NCBI RefSeq assembly: GCF_000332155.1
Contig: NZ_KB235898.1
Location: 267,774-331,773, forward strand
Length of the DNA stretch: 64,000 nucleotides
Reading direction: 5' to 3'
Origin: Kamptonema formosum PCC 6407
GTDB taxonomy: Bacteria; Cyanobacteriota; Cyanobacteriia; Cyanobacteriales; Microcoleaceae
Both the position numbers and the translations under genes were made by a program. This document shows positions 9,347 through 18,466 of this stretch, one piece after another (positions within the stretch are counted from its first letter, which is position 1; every line of letters begins with the position of its first letter). A model generated the notes under the pieces. That model had not been told where the DNA came from and ran no database searches. It saw only the letters and a program-made list of their open reading frames with translations.

Positions 9347-9550
9347 TTAATTAGCAGAGTTTAAGTTCATCTGAATTGCTGATATTATTTTCTCTTCCCA
9401 AGCTGGATCGTCAAGTTTTATAGTAACTTTGTGAGGACGAGAATGCCGCCGATCCATATAGGCATAAAAAGCTTCGCGATCGTCTCGATGAGTGAGAATA
9501 TATCGCTTTAGTTCGCGATCGCTCATTGCAGCATAATTGACATTACTCAT
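9347..9550 (-). CDS. Small DUF6887-like protein
   Basis: 67 residues. The pattern NYAAMSDRELKRYILTHRDDREAFYAYMDRR is the hallmark of a small cyanobacterial family that I know as DUF6887. Its start overlaps the stop of the preceding DUF6888-like gene by 4 bp, so the pair is translationally coupled. Adjacent small proteins with this layout and company (hicAB, Uma2) suggest a toxin-antitoxin-like module, but no activity is known to me. The family name is from memory and should be checked. Confidence 0.75.
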   Translation of the reverse strand: MSNVNYAAMSDRELKRYILTHRDDREAFYAYMDRRHSRPHKVTIKLDDPAWEEKIISAIQMNLNSAN

Positions 9551-9732
9551 GGTTCAATACTCCCATCAATTTGAATTTCAAACTCAATCTCTTCGCTTTG
9601 TCCTGCTAAGATAAATAGATTAAGAGTCCGTTCATCCAAACGCACGATATGAATTGGGTGAAACATCACGTTGGTAAGTAGATGACAAAGCCGATATAAA
9701 CTTCGTAATTGTTCTACCGTTGGTTCCCTCAT
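9547..9732 (-). CDS. Small DUF6888-like protein
   Basis: 61 residues: QLRSLYRLCHLLTNVMF, then HIVRLDERTLNLFILAG, then EIEFEIQIDG. The central RLDERTxNxFILAG block is characteristic of the cyanobacterial family I recall as DUF6888, regularly found next to DUF6887. It comes first in the pair and overlaps the next gene by 4 bp. Function is unknown; a two-component addiction-type module is a guess from size and coupling. Confidence 0.75.
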   Translation of the reverse strand: MREPTVEQLRSLYRLCHLLTNVMFHPIHIVRLDERTLNLFILAGQSEEIEFEIQIDGSIEP

Positions 9733-9819
9733 ACACTTATCATCATAGACTCCAATAGTTGTAAACAGTCATTTTCTCCATCCCAAATAAAAGGCAGAGC
9801 AGGCAAGATGCCTTCCCTA

Positions 9820-10158
9820 CTACATTATAACACTCTGATCGGCGGCTTTAATTAACACTTCATCCATCCAGGTGTTAATACTTTTGCCAGCCTTCTTTGC
9901 CGCAATAAATATTTTACGATGATGTTCAGGAGTGGTACGAAATGGTAGCTTACCTGAAAATGGTTTATCAGGTTCCTGTCCTAATTCTTTGCAAAACTCT
10001 AAATAATCATCGATTGACTTTTGAAATTCTTGGCGTGCTTCCTCAATAGTTTGTGCTTTAAATGTTACTACGTCATTAATATCAAGGACTCTGCCGAAAA
10101 GAATTTCGGCTTCTAAATCTACTTCAATGTTAGCACTGTAACCTTTGTAAGTCATCAT
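9820..10158 (-). CDS. hicB: HicB family antitoxin
   Basis: 112 residues from ATG 10158 (or 10155), preceded by GAGGAAGAG. The open frame runs further upstream to 10245, but those residues are unlike the family. The N-terminal half is the HicB partial-RNase-H fold (YKGYSANIEVD ... ILFGRVLDI, then AQTIEEARQEFQKSIDDYLEFC). The C-terminal half is a ribbon-helix-helix-like DNA-binding part (FRTTPEHHRKIFIAAKKAGKSINTWMDEVL). It would neutralise the HicA toxin encoded just upstream and repress the operon. Gene order hicA-hicB is the common one. Confidence 0.88.
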   Translation of the reverse strand: MMTYKGYSANIEVDLEAEILFGRVLDINDVVTFKAQTIEEARQEFQKSIDDYLEFCKELGQEPDKPFSGKLPFRTTPEHHRKIFIAAKKAGKSINTWMDEVLIKAADQSVIM

Positions 10159-10271
10159 GGCTGTAATACTCTTCCTCTTTGAATAACTGAATAACTGAAT
10201 AATGAATTTTATGCTAATACCTTTATTAATTTGTGGAATCAGCAATAATTTTCCGATTGATAGCTAATTCA

Positions 10272-10532
10272 TCATGGTTCAACCCCCGCCTTTATTAAAA
10301 ATTCCCTGACAGATTTAACTGCTCCTTTATCTGTTTCTTTTTGAGGATGTGGTTCGTGAAATACCGCTCTAACCTCATTTAATAAAATGCGAATCCGCGA
10401 ACCTTCACCTTGAGTAACCGTAGCACCTAGCGCTGTAAATAAATTTTCAATATCTTGCCAATTAATATTAGCTGGTATAGGGTCTGTAAAAATTGCTTCT
10501 AAAATTTTACGCTGTTTATTATTTAGCTCCAT
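10272..10532 (-). CDS. hicA: HicA family mRNA-interferase toxin
   Basis: 86 residues, slightly longer than the smallest HicA. The dsRBD-like fold features are visible: helix NKQRKILEAIFTD, then WQDIENLFTALGATV, GEGSRIRILL, and the active-site strand AVFHEPHPQKETDKG, where the His of FHEPH is the expected catalytic residue. It cleaves mRNA and halts growth when unopposed. It lies 113 bp upstream of hicB on the same strand; the larger than usual spacing leaves room for a separate hicB promoter. Confidence 0.9.
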   Translation of the reverse strand: MELNNKQRKILEAIFTDPIPANINWQDIENLFTALGATVTQGEGSRIRILLNEVRAVFHEPHPQKETDKGAVKSVREFLIKAGVEP

Positions 10533-10700
10533 AATTTTATTTGTTATTTTAACTGTATGATATCATTATGTGATATCAATGTCAAGAGCGTAAGGAGAAG
10601 CGAGCACACTTAGGGGGAAGAAAAGAGCGATTCCCTGTTCCAAAATCCTAAAGAATAGTATAATATCTATCAAGCAAAATTTAAGCAAAAACTGACTTCT

Positions 10701-10916
10701 ATGACTGAAACAGAATGGGAAATGCTTGTTAAATTTTTCAGAATGATTTTACAAACTACAATGAGAGGGTTTGCTAATATGGCTAGAAGTCCCTTTATCT
10801 GGTTTTGTTTACTAGGTGGAGTTGTTAGCGGTGAAATTGGAACAGTTTTTACGCCAATTGGAATTTTTTGTCTTTTCATTGTGAGTTTATCTTTTTCGGG
10901 AGACCAAGAAAAATAG
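10701..10916 (+). CDS. Hypothetical small membrane protein
   Basis: 71 residues with one or two hydrophobic segments (FIWFCLLGGVVSGEIG and GIFCLFIVSLSF). The TETEWEML start and charged SGDQEK tail look protein-like, but no family is recognised and no clear ribosome-binding site is seen. A minus-strand ORF overlaps it and looks less natural. Confidence 0.45.
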   Translation: MTETEWEMLVKFFRMILQTTMRGFANMARSPFIWFCLLGGVVSGEIGTVFTPIGIFCLFIVSLSFSGDQEK

Positions 10917-11000
10917 GATAAAAATATTTATAGATGGCACTCAGTCTGTAGTTGCCGCTATCCAATTTTTCAATTTTAGCCAAAGACTAACAAAGCTAGG

Positions 11001-11396
11001 TTAAATTGGTTTCACCATATCTCCAATTTCAGGATCTTCAAAAGGTATTAACTCATCGAAGGTTTCCATCACATCTTCGCCCAAATTATAGAAAGCATTT
11101 CGTTTGGTAGTCATCCGCCGAGATCGCTTTTGATCCGATTCAATCGTACATATTTTGTCTTGAAGATGAATCACCCGTCCTGTTCCTTTCACAATTTCTA
11201 AATATCCTAAAGACTCCCCAGTATTCGGGTCTTTAATCTCGTGAAAACTCAAACAATAAACAAGTAACCGTTGACCCTCTTTTAAACCATGTACTTTTCC
11301 TCTATTAATAGCCAGCCTATGGGAGTTAATAACGTTAACAACTGTTGCAGGGAACGTTTTTTCCTTAACATCTTGGATGGCTTGCGTACTCTCCAT
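11001..11396 (-). CDS. Conserved hypothetical protein with FlgT-C-like pattern
   Basis: 131 residues. The core NRGKVHGLKEGQRLLVY ... IKDPNTGESLG ... VKGTGRVIHLQDKICTIES resembles the beta-barrel pattern of FlgT C-terminal-type domains (G-x-x-x-G-x-x-G-x-x-L-x-V-Y, then D-P-x-T-G-x-x-L-G). No flagellar role is implied in a cyanobacterium. It follows the frameshifted membrane gene by 21 bp on the same strand with an AGGAGAG box before its ATG, so the two form an operon. The N-terminal ~15 residues are variable. Cytoplasmic, as no signal peptide is seen. Confidence 0.65.
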   Translation of the reverse strand: MESTQAIQDVKEKTFPATVVNVINSHRLAINRGKVHGLKEGQRLLVYCLSFHEIKDPNTGESLGYLEIVKGTGRVIHLQDKICTIESDQKRSRRMTTKRNAFYNLGEDVMETFDELIPFEDPEIGDMVKPI

Positions 11397-11417
11397 ATTT
11401 CTCTCCTGAATTTTAAA

Positions 11418-12025
11418 TTAAGGTGTATAAATGTTTTGGATGATTCCTTTGGTAATACCAGGTTTAACTACAGTCTTATCCAAAATTTTAGCATCATTTC
11501 CAGCTAATTTGTCTAAGATATCTTGATAAGCATTGACAGGCTTATCCATTAAAGCGTGAATTTTACCATTTGCCTGTACTGTGAGCACAACACCGGTGCC
11601 GATTAATCGTTCAAACTCATCCTCATCTGTATAGTAGAAAGAAATAATAATATCATTGGAGAAAGTTCAGAATTTTCTAATAAAAATTCAATCTCTATCC
11701 CACTTTGTTTGCGCTTTGCCAATAAAATCTTAGGAAGTAAACGCCTATTTACTTTTGCTTCTAGTTCACTATTTCTGATTTTCAAATTATCCAATAATAT
11801 CTTAACTTTTTTATATTCGTTGAAGGCTTTAAATACTGCATTAAACAGAGTTACTATCAATAATAAAATAAAAAATAGAATAACAATTGCTAAGTCTATA
11901 GGAATATTTGTCTTTACCGGAAACCGTGATAATAAAATTGTAATTACCACCCCTAAGAATCCAATTAAAATTCCTTGAATATCCAAAAAGCTAGACCATA
12001 TTAAACTCCAAAAATTATCTTTCAT
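11418..12025 (-). pseudogene. Membrane-anchored hypothetical gene broken by a one-base frameshift
   Basis: ATG 12025 opens two TM segments (~17-34 and ~42-64) and a coiled/linker part, and the frame ends early at 11603. Near 11660-11665 a shift by one base joins LLENSEL to FSNDIIISFYYTDEDEF, then to FERLIGTGVVLTVQANGKI ... LDKLAGNDAKILDKTVVKPG, open to TAA at 11418-11420. Adding one T to the run of three T's (CTTTCTCC to CTTTTCTCC on the coding strand) restores a 202-residue protein. Both halves read as normal coding sequence, so this is a recent frameshift or a sequencing error in a homopolymer. It is the first gene of a pair with 11001-11396. Function unknown. Confidence 0.7.
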
Positions 12026-12124
12026 TTTTTGATTTAGAAGATGGGAATTGATGATTATATCATTATGATGGAATATATAGTCTTATAGTCAAGAGGCAGG
12101 CAAAAAAGCCTGCCCCAAACTATC

Positions 12125-15100
12125 CTACTCTACCCCCTCAATCCGATCCTCCACCTCCTGATACAACTGACGCAAACGATCCAAATTACTCTCCGAAGTC
12201 TCCCAATAACCCCGGCCATTCACTTCTAACAAAGTGCTGACAATCTTACGGAAAGAATGAGGATTCAAATTCATCAATCGCTTCTGCATTTCTGCATCTT
12301 CGATAAACGTAGAATTGACATCCTCATACACCCAATTATCCACCGCACCCGCCGTCGCACTCCATCCCGAAGTATTCACCAAACGCTTAGAAATCTCGCG
12401 CACTCCCTCATAACCGTGCGCTAACATTCCCTCGTACCACTTGGGATTTAACAACTTAGTCCGCGAATCTAAACGCACTGTTTCCGATAAAGTTCGTACC
12501 TGGGCATTCGCTGTTGTACTATCAGCAATAAATGATGATGGTTGCTTCCCATCACCACGCAAACTGCCGATTAATTTGGTAGGATCGGAATCGAAATAGT
12601 GCGAGACATCGGTTAAGGAAATCTCCGCTGAATCCAAATTCTGGAACGTCACCTCAGCAGTCTTTAACGCTGATTCAAAAATCTGGCGATCCTGTTCCAT
12701 TGTCCCTGGATTATCCGAAGAAAAAGCAAAAGATTTGCGGGCTAAGTACATTTCCTGCAACTCTGCTTCGCTTTCCCAAGTGCTATTTTCTACAGCTAAA
12801 TTGATGTTAGAAGAATAGGAACCCGACGCATTAGAAAATACGCGAGTTGCAGCTTGACGCAAGTTAATTCCCATTTCTTCCGCTTGTTTCATCGCGTGTT
12901 TGCGGACAAAGTTCATCTCCAAAGGTTCGTCGGCTTCGGCGGCCATTTTCACGGCTTTATCTAACAGATTCATCTGGTTAATGAACAAATCTCGGAATAC
13001 GCCAGAACAGTTAATCACCACATCAATCCGAGGGCGACCTAACTCTTCTAAGGATAGTAATTCCAGCTTATTCACGCGGCCTAAAGCATCAGGAACCGGC
13101 TTAACTCCCACCATCCACATTACTTGGGCTAGGGACTCACCATAGGTCTTAATGTTGTCAGTTCCCCACAACACAACGGCAATAGTTTCGGGATAATTAC
13201 CACCGTTATCTAAGCGCTGTCTTTCTAACAAACGGTCAACAATTACTTTTGCTGACTTCACCGCCGCCGTTGTCGGAATTGACTGCGGATCTAAGGCGTG
13301 CATATTCTTGCCAGTAGGCAAAACATCGGGGTTACGAATCGGATCGCCACCGGGGCCAGGGATGATATATTCACCTTCTAATGCCCGCAATAATGCACCT
13401 AATTCGTTATCTGCACAAACCTGTTGCAAGCAGAATTCCAGATACTCAAATAGGGGTTTAATCGGTTCAGGATCGACCTTTTTGTAACCCAATTCATGCA
13501 GTGCTTCAATCCAGGGTTCTTTCTTACCCATATTGAAGAAATTTAGCTTAGAAACCAGAGAAACTCTGCCTTCTGCATCGGTTTGTTCCTTGACTAAAGC
13601 GGTGACAGCGGCGCGAGTGGCTAAGGTGATGTTTTGCAATAATTCGACATCGGCTAAAATACCGCGATCGCTATTTTGGAAAACATCGTTAATATCGCGG
13701 CCGACGCTATTCGCAATGATTCGAGGTAAACTAAGAAGGTTATCTTCTTCTCGATCTAAACTGGCAATATTTACCAAAGTCGCGATCGCTTCTTCGGCCG
13801 ATGGTGGTTTGCCAATGACGTGCAAACCGCAAGGTAACAACCGCGATTCGATTTCCATCAATTTGCGGTAAACATTACCAACAATATTATCGCGTTCCTC
13901 GGCAGTTAATTGGGCAGCAACCCCCCCCTGCCCCCCCTTATTAAGGGGGGGGGTAATTTTTTGTTCATTAGTAAGACTAGAGGGATTCATGTCCTCTTCT
14001 AGCCCCCCCTTACCAAGAGGGAGTTGGGAATCTAGCCCCCCCTTACCAAGGGGGGGTTGGGGGGGTTCAGGTAAGGCGATGTCTTTGTCCAAATTAACTA
14101 AACGGCACTTCTCAATAATTGCCTCGACAATGGGGATACCGCGCCCGGTTTCTTTTAAGGTTTGATAGGAAGCAATTAACTCGCTAAGTTCCTGCAAACC
14201 TTTGTACAAACCCGCATTTTCCGCCGGCGGAGTCAGATAAGAAATCGTTTCCGCATAACTGCGACGCTTGGCAATTGTCGCTTCAGAAGGATTATTTGCC
14301 GCGTAGTAATAAAGATTAGGAATCTTACCAATTAAGCTATCGGGATAACAATCGTTAGACATCCCCATTTGCTTACCCGGCATGAATTCCAGGGAACCAT
14401 GCGTTCCAAAGTGTAACACGGCATCTGCACCCCAAATCTGTTCTAAATAGGTGTAATAAGCAGCAAAACCGTGATGGGGACTGGCGGAACGCGAGAATAG
14501 CAACCGCATCGGATCGCCTTCATAACCAAAGGTAGGTTGCACGCCGATAAAGACATTGCCGAATGCCTTACCGTAAATCAGTAAATTTTGTCCATCGCTG
14601 TTAAGATGTCCCGGCGGCGGCCCCCAATTTTCCTCTAATCGGGTGGAGTAAGGTGTAAATTCTTCATACTCTTGTACCGACATCCGATGGGCAATATTTA
14701 ATTCTGGACTCGCGTATTGTGCTGTGGCATCATGGATAACTTCTTGCATCAACTTTTCAGCCGAATCTGGCAAGTTTTGCACGTCGTAACCGTTGCCTTT
14801 TAAGGCGCTAATTACTTCATAAATTGAGCCAAAAACATCCAAATAAGCAGCAGTCCCAATGTTGCCTTTATCGGGAGGGAAACTAAAAATTGTAATGGCA
14901 ATTTTTTTGTTTAATTTGGGTTTGCGGCGCAGATTTGCCCACTTCATCGCCCGCCCAGCGATCGCCTCAATCCGATCCTGAAGTGCGATCGCTTTCCCCG
15001 TTGTACCATCGCGCCCCGATAAAATAATCGGTTCGATCGCACCATCTAACTCAGGAATCGCAATTTGCAAAGCTACTTGAATCGGATGCAAACCTAAATC

Positions 15101-16246
15101 GCTATTTTCCCACTCTTCCGTAGTTTGGAAAACCAACGGCAAAGCCACCATATAAGGGCGATTTAACCGCTTCAAAGATTCGATCGCCTTCGGATGATCC
15201 TGTCTAGCAGGGCCGCCCACAAGTGCGAAACCTGTCAGAGAAACCACCGCATCCACGATCGCCAAAGGTGCAACACCTTTCGCCCCAACTTCCAAGAAAT
15301 AAGTATCCACAGGCTTAGAAAAGTCTAAACCTCCGGCAAAAATCGGTACAACCCGCGCCCCCATTGCCTCAAATTCCTGCACAATCGCTACATAGTGAGC
15401 ATCATCGCCAGTCACTAAGTGAGTGCGTTGCAACACCAAACCAATGCAAGGCGCAAAGGGATCTTTGAGATCGTCGGAAATATCTTGGCGGGAATTATAC
15501 CAAGTTAGATACTCCTTCACGTCTTCAAACATCTTCGGGGCCAAAGGATGCCACACCCCCATATCCGGGTAAACTACGGGGTCTTGAAAGCTCTGTTTGC
15601 CACCTTTGAAGACATATTTATCCGATAGCATCAACAGGAAATTTTCGAGGTTTTCCTCGGAACCGCCCAACCAATACTGAAAACTCAGCATGAAATTGCG
15701 GGCATCTTGGGCCTTATCGATCGGCAAATACTTCAGCACTTTCGGCAGGGTTTGCAACAGCTTCAGCATCCCATCTTGGAACGAAGAACCGGATTTTTCC
15801 TTCCGTTTCTTCATAAAATCGCCGATCGCACTTTTGCTTTGTCCCAATTGCGCCATCGAAAACGTGCCCATCTTATTTAGGCGCATCACTTGCGGCATCG
15901 AGGGGAAAACCACAGCCACATCCAGGCGATCGCGCAGGGGTTCCACCGCCGCTACCACCTTATCGGCTAAATCTTCAATGAAAATCAACGATGCGATAAA
16001 AATGTTCGCATCGGCGACATCGCGTTTAAAAGCCTCATAATTCTCAGCGCTACGGAGTTCTTCAATCAAATAGCCACTGATCTCAATTGCTAAATTCGGG
16101 TTCTTTTGGTTAATCGATCGCACTGCCGCCGATAGCGCACTCTGGTATTGCGGCTCTAGCACGACATAGACCACCTTGAGAAGCGATCGCCCCTGCAAGT
16201 TTTCCGGTGCGACGTGGCGAATGGCGGGCTTGACGTGAGTGAACAT
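12125..16246 (-). CDS. chlH: Magnesium chelatase subunit H
   Basis: 1373 residues, some 40 longer than usual cyanobacterial ChlH. With ChlI and ChlD it inserts Mg2+ into protoporphyrin IX, the first committed step to chlorophyll. The N-terminal region ([24 protein letters not shown]) and the CobN/BchH core are clear ([50 protein letters not shown]). Cobaltochelatase CobN is a relative, but the N terminus and context favour ChlH. Between [10 protein letters not shown] and [10 protein letters not shown] about 50 residues with PLGKGG repeats are inserted, encoded by repeat DNA; the frame is kept, so the enzyme is probably functional. Neither chlI nor chlD is in the window. Confidence 0.95.
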   Translation of the reverse strand: MFTHVKPAIRHVAPENLQGRSLLKVVYVVLEPQYQSALSAAVRSINQKNPNLAIEISGYLIEELRSAENYEAFKRDVADANIFIASLIFIEDLADKVVAAVEPLRDRLDVAVVFPSMPQVMRLNKMGTFSMAQLGQSKSAIGDFMKKRKEKSGSSFQDGMLKLLQTLPKVLKYLPIDKAQDARNFMLSFQYWLGGSEENLENFLLMLSDKYVFKGGKQSFQDPVVYPDMGVWHPLAPKMFEDVKEYLTWYNSRQDISDDLKDPFAPCIGLVLQRTHLVTGDDAHYVAIVQEFEAMGARVVPIFAGGLDFSKPVDTYFLEVGAKGVAPLAIVDAVVSLTGFALVGGPARQDHPKAIESLKRLNRPYMVALPLVFQTTEEWENSDLGLHPIQVALQIAIPELDGAIEPIILSGRDGTTGKAIALQDRIEAIAGRAMKWANLRRKPKLNKKIAITIFSFPPDKGNIGTAAYLDVFGSIYEVISALKGNGYDVQNLPDSAEKLMQEVIHDATAQYASPELNIAHRMSVQEYEEFTPYSTRLEENWGPPPGHLNSDGQNLLIYGKAFGNVFIGVQPTFGYEGDPMRLLFSRSASPHHGFAAYYTYLEQIWGADAVLHFGTHGSLEFMPGKQMGMSNDCYPDSLIGKIPNLYYYAANNPSEATIAKRRSYAETISYLTPPAENAGLYKGLQELSELIASYQTLKETGRGIPIVEAIIEKCRLVNLDKDIALPEPPQPPLGKGGLDSQLPLGKGGLEEDMNPSSLTNEQKITPPLNKGGQGGVAAQLTAEERDNIVGNVYRKLMEIESRLLPCGLHVIGKPPSAEEAIATLVNIASLDREEDNLLSLPRIIANSVGRDINDVFQNSDRGILADVELLQNITLATRAAVTALVKEQTDAEGRVSLVSKLNFFNMGKKEPWIEALHELGYKKVDPEPIKPLFEYLEFCLQQVCADNELGALLRALEGEYIIPGPGGDPIRNPDVLPTGKNMHALDPQSIPTTAAVKSAKVIVDRLLERQRLDNGGNYPETIAVVLWGTDNIKTYGESLAQVMWMVGVKPVPDALGRVNKLELLSLEELGRPRIDVVINCSGVFRDLFINQMNLLDKAVKMAAEADEPLEMNFVRKHAMKQAEEMGINLRQAATRVFSNASGSYSSNINLAVENSTWESEAELQEMYLARKSFAFSSDNPGTMEQDRQIFESALKTAEVTFQNLDSAEISLTDVSHYFDSDPTKLIGSLRGDGKQPSSFIADSTTANAQVRTLSETVRLDSRTKLLNPKWYEGMLAHGYEGVREISKRLVNTSGWSATAGAVDNWVYEDVNSTFIEDAEMQKRLMNLNPHSFRKIVSTLLEVNGRGYWETSESNLDRLRQLYQEVEDRIEGVE
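13911..14064. repeat. Repeat element inserted in frame in chlH
   Basis: Tracts such as CCCCCTTACCAAGGGGGG, CTTACCAAGAGGGAG and CCCTTATTAAGGGGG form three palindromic units around a spacer. Translated, they give [16 protein letters not shown] and [10 protein letters not shown]. Flanking codons continue the normal ChlH sequence on both sides. Confidence 0.85.
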
Positions 16247-16468
16247 CCTTCTTTTGCTCCTTTAGATGCTAGTTCAGGGAAGGGGAGGAAGCAAGTTCGC
16301 AGGGGGAAATTTCATCCTTTCCCAGTCCCTCGGTTGCAGTTTTGTAACGCAACTCTGCCCAGTACAGGGGTACTACCTTACCAATCCCATGAGTATTTGT
16401 ACCAGAAAACGATCCCTAAAAGCTAGTTAGCACCTACTTTTGACACAATTCGATAAATACTTGGCAAT

Positions 16469-16509
16469 GAAGGAAGAAGGAAGAAGGAAGAAGGAAGAGG
16501 GAAGAGGGA
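16469..16509. repeat. AGGAAGA tandem repeat upstream of a Uma2 gene
   Basis: Five or six AGGAAGA/AGGGAAG units lie in the leader before ATG 16587. They make the longer open frame from 16440 look like coding sequence (KEEGRRKKEEGR), which it is not. Confidence 0.75.
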
Positions 16510-16586
16510 ATAATTACCAATTACCAGTCTTACCTCTTGACTCTGAGAAACGCTATAATTTTTCTATTACCCATTCCCTAAAAACC

Positions 16587-17177
16587 ATGATTGTAGTTAA
16601 AGACAATTCCCCACAACTTACTCCCGAAGAATACTTTATTTGGGAAGAAAAGCAACTCGAAAAACATGAATATATCAACGGTCAAGTTTACGCCATGAGC
16701 GGCGGTAGTAAAAATCATAGTTTAATCTCTGTTAGATTTATCACCTTGCTTTCTAATCATTTAGAAGGAAGTAGCTGCGAAACGGGTAATTCAGACTTGA
16801 GAGTTAACATTTTTGAAACTAATGACTATACCTATCCCGATGTCAGTGTAACCTGCGACGAGCGCGATCGAACCACAACCCAATACATTACCTATCCTTG
16901 CTTAATCGTTGAAGTTTTATCACCTAGCACTGAAGCATACGATCGCGGCAGCAAATTTAGAATGTATCGCCACAATCCAATTTTACAAGACTACTTATTA
17001 GTTAGCTCCACCAGTATTGAAATGGATTTATATCACAAAAAAGAGACAGGAGAATGGATTATTATTAACTACAAAGAAGGGGATAGCGTAGAACTAAAAA
17101 GCATTAATCTGAGTTTCGCGATCGAGCAAGTCTATCGAGGCCTGATACTCACGCCTGAATTAATGGATAAAATATAG
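16587..17177 (+). CDS. Uma2 family (DUF820) PD-(D/E)XK-like protein
   Basis: 196 residues from ATG 16587 (MIVVKDNSPQLTPEEYFIWEE). Family marks: KHEYINGQVYAMSGGSKNHSLIS, GNSDLRVNIFETNDYTYPDVSV with the acidic PDV, CLIVEVLSPSTEAYDRGSKF, and RHNPILQDYLLVSS. These give the restriction-endonuclease-like core (D of PDV, E-V of VEV). It belongs to the subgroup with an HEYINGQV start and differs from the copies at 8713 and 29767, so these are not recent duplicates. Role unknown. Upstream repeat DNA may separate it from its promoter. Confidence 0.9.
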   Translation: MIVVKDNSPQLTPEEYFIWEEKQLEKHEYINGQVYAMSGGSKNHSLISVRFITLLSNHLEGSSCETGNSDLRVNIFETNDYTYPDVSVTCDERDRTTTQYITYPCLIVEVLSPSTEAYDRGSKFRMYRHNPILQDYLLVSSTSIEMDLYHKKETGEWIIINYKEGDSVELKSINLSFAIEQVYRGLILTPELMDKI

Positions 17178-17243
17178 CAGTCGCACCTAGTAGTTAAGGC
17201 ATAAATTTGGGCGATCGCTTCCGGTTGCACTTAAGTTTTAAAC

Positions 17244-18320
17244 TTAGGCTATGACGGGATTGGGAACCAAAATCCGTCCTTTGTACCCTGCACGATGGTA
17301 GCGCTCGATCGCCACAGATGCGATCGCATCCGCTTTTCCGCTTTCAATCAAAGCTACGCAAGCACCGCCAAAACCGCCACCAGTAAGCCTTGCGCCGAAT
17401 ACTCCCGGAATTTCTTGTAAAATTGCTGCTAGCGCATCCACTGCGGGTACAGAAACCTCGTAGTCATCGCGCTGACTAGCATGAGAAGCATTCATCAACT
17501 CGCCAAAACGCTGTGCTGACACAGATTGTACGGCTTCTAATACGCGGTTGTCTTCAGTGACGACATGGCGCGATCGCTTCCTGTAGGGTTCCGGCAAAAC
17601 TTCCACCGCTTGCGGATCGGTGATATCCCTCAACGCCTTGACTCCCAACATCTGCGCCGCTGACTCGCATTCAGCGCGGCGTTGGTTGTAGCCGCTACCA
17701 GCAGCTAACTTATGGGTTTCACCGCTATCAATTACCAAAATTTCTGCACCTGCGGGAAAAGGTACTACTCGACGTTCAAGCGATCGCGTATCTAAAAATA
17801 GCATCGAATTAGTATCAGCCAAACTCGATGCCATTTGATCCATAATACCGCAATTCAAACCTGCATATTGAATTTCTGCTTGTTGTCCAATTTGAGCGAT
17901 CCGCACATCATCAAGAGGTAAATTTAGTAGCGATCGCACTGCTTTAAGAGTTGCCACTTCCAAAGCTGCACTGCTAGATAAACCCGAACCTATCGGCACC
18001 GACGAAGTAACAAACACATTCAAAGTCGGTATTTTATATCCTTCTTCCTGCAAAAGTTTAATACAGCCAAAAATATAGCTACCGAATCCTTTTGGGGCGC
18101 GATCCCTATCAAAAAAACTCGCGCGATCGTTAAATTCAACCGAGTAAAAATGGTGCTGTCTATCCTTACTAAAACCCAGTTGTACAGTAGTACGTTGAGG
18201 AATTGCAGTAGGCAGTACAAAACCATCATTATAATCAGTATGTTCGCCGAGTAAATTTACCCTTCCCGGTGCGCTAGCTTCCGTTTCTGGCTTTTGATTA
18301 AATATTTCTTGAAAGTTCAT
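17244..18320 (-). CDS. galK: Galactokinase
   Basis: It phosphorylates D-galactose with ATP to galactose-1-phosphate, the entry step of the Leloir pathway. 358 residues of the GHMP kinase fold: the galactokinase signature GRVNLLGEHTDYNDGFVLP near residue 20, the ATP-binding loop PIGSGLSSSAALE, and GARLTGGGFGGACVAL at the C terminus. Also present is NCGIMDQMASSLA, whose Asp is the expected catalytic base. It lies downstream of an M24-like gene and galT on the same strand, so galT, the M24-like gene and galK are probably transcribed together. Long inverted repeats between galK and the M24-like gene could reduce coupling. Confidence 0.95.
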   Translation of the reverse strand: MNFQEIFNQKPETEASAPGRVNLLGEHTDYNDGFVLPTAIPQRTTVQLGFSKDRQHHFYSVEFNDRASFFDRDRAPKGFGSYIFGCIKLLQEEGYKIPTLNVFVTSSVPIGSGLSSSAALEVATLKAVRSLLNLPLDDVRIAQIGQQAEIQYAGLNCGIMDQMASSLADTNSMLFLDTRSLERRVVPFPAGAEILVIDSGETHKLAAGSGYNQRRAECESAAQMLGVKALRDITDPQAVEVLPEPYRKRSRHVVTEDNRVLEAVQSVSAQRFGELMNASHASQRDDYEVSVPAVDALAAILQEIPGVFGARLTGGGFGGACVALIESGKADAIASVAIERYHRAGYKGRILVPNPVIA

Positions 18321-18337
18321 AGAAATCGTGGCGATTA

Positions 18338-18446
18338 GAAATCGCGGCTATACAAACCAAGTCCGCCTGTACGGACTAATACCAAATTCCCTCTTATTTA
18401 GTCTGCGTAGGCAGACTTTGTTTCTGTAGTTGCGGTTTCAACCGCT
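18338..18446. repeat. Large imperfect inverted-repeat element
   Basis: The left half (AAATCGCGGCTATACAAACC, then AAGTCCGCCTGTACGGACTAA) pairs with the right half (TTAGTCTGCGTAGGCAGACTTT, then GTTTCTGTAGTTGCGGTTT) at roughly 70%. Each half carries its own small hairpin (AGTCCG/CGGACT and AGTCTGC/GCAGACT). It is a MITE-like dispersed cyanobacterial repeat. Confidence 0.65.
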
Positions 18447-18466
18447 GAACCAACTCATCATCATTA

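Noticed and set aside
10670-10879. Minus-strand ORF opposite the small membrane gene
   Set aside because: Composition is unlike a protein and it is the complement of a better plus-strand candidate.
16440-16586. Longer N terminus of the second Uma2 gene
   Set aside because: It is encoded by AGGAAGA repeats; the family N terminus begins at ATG 16587.
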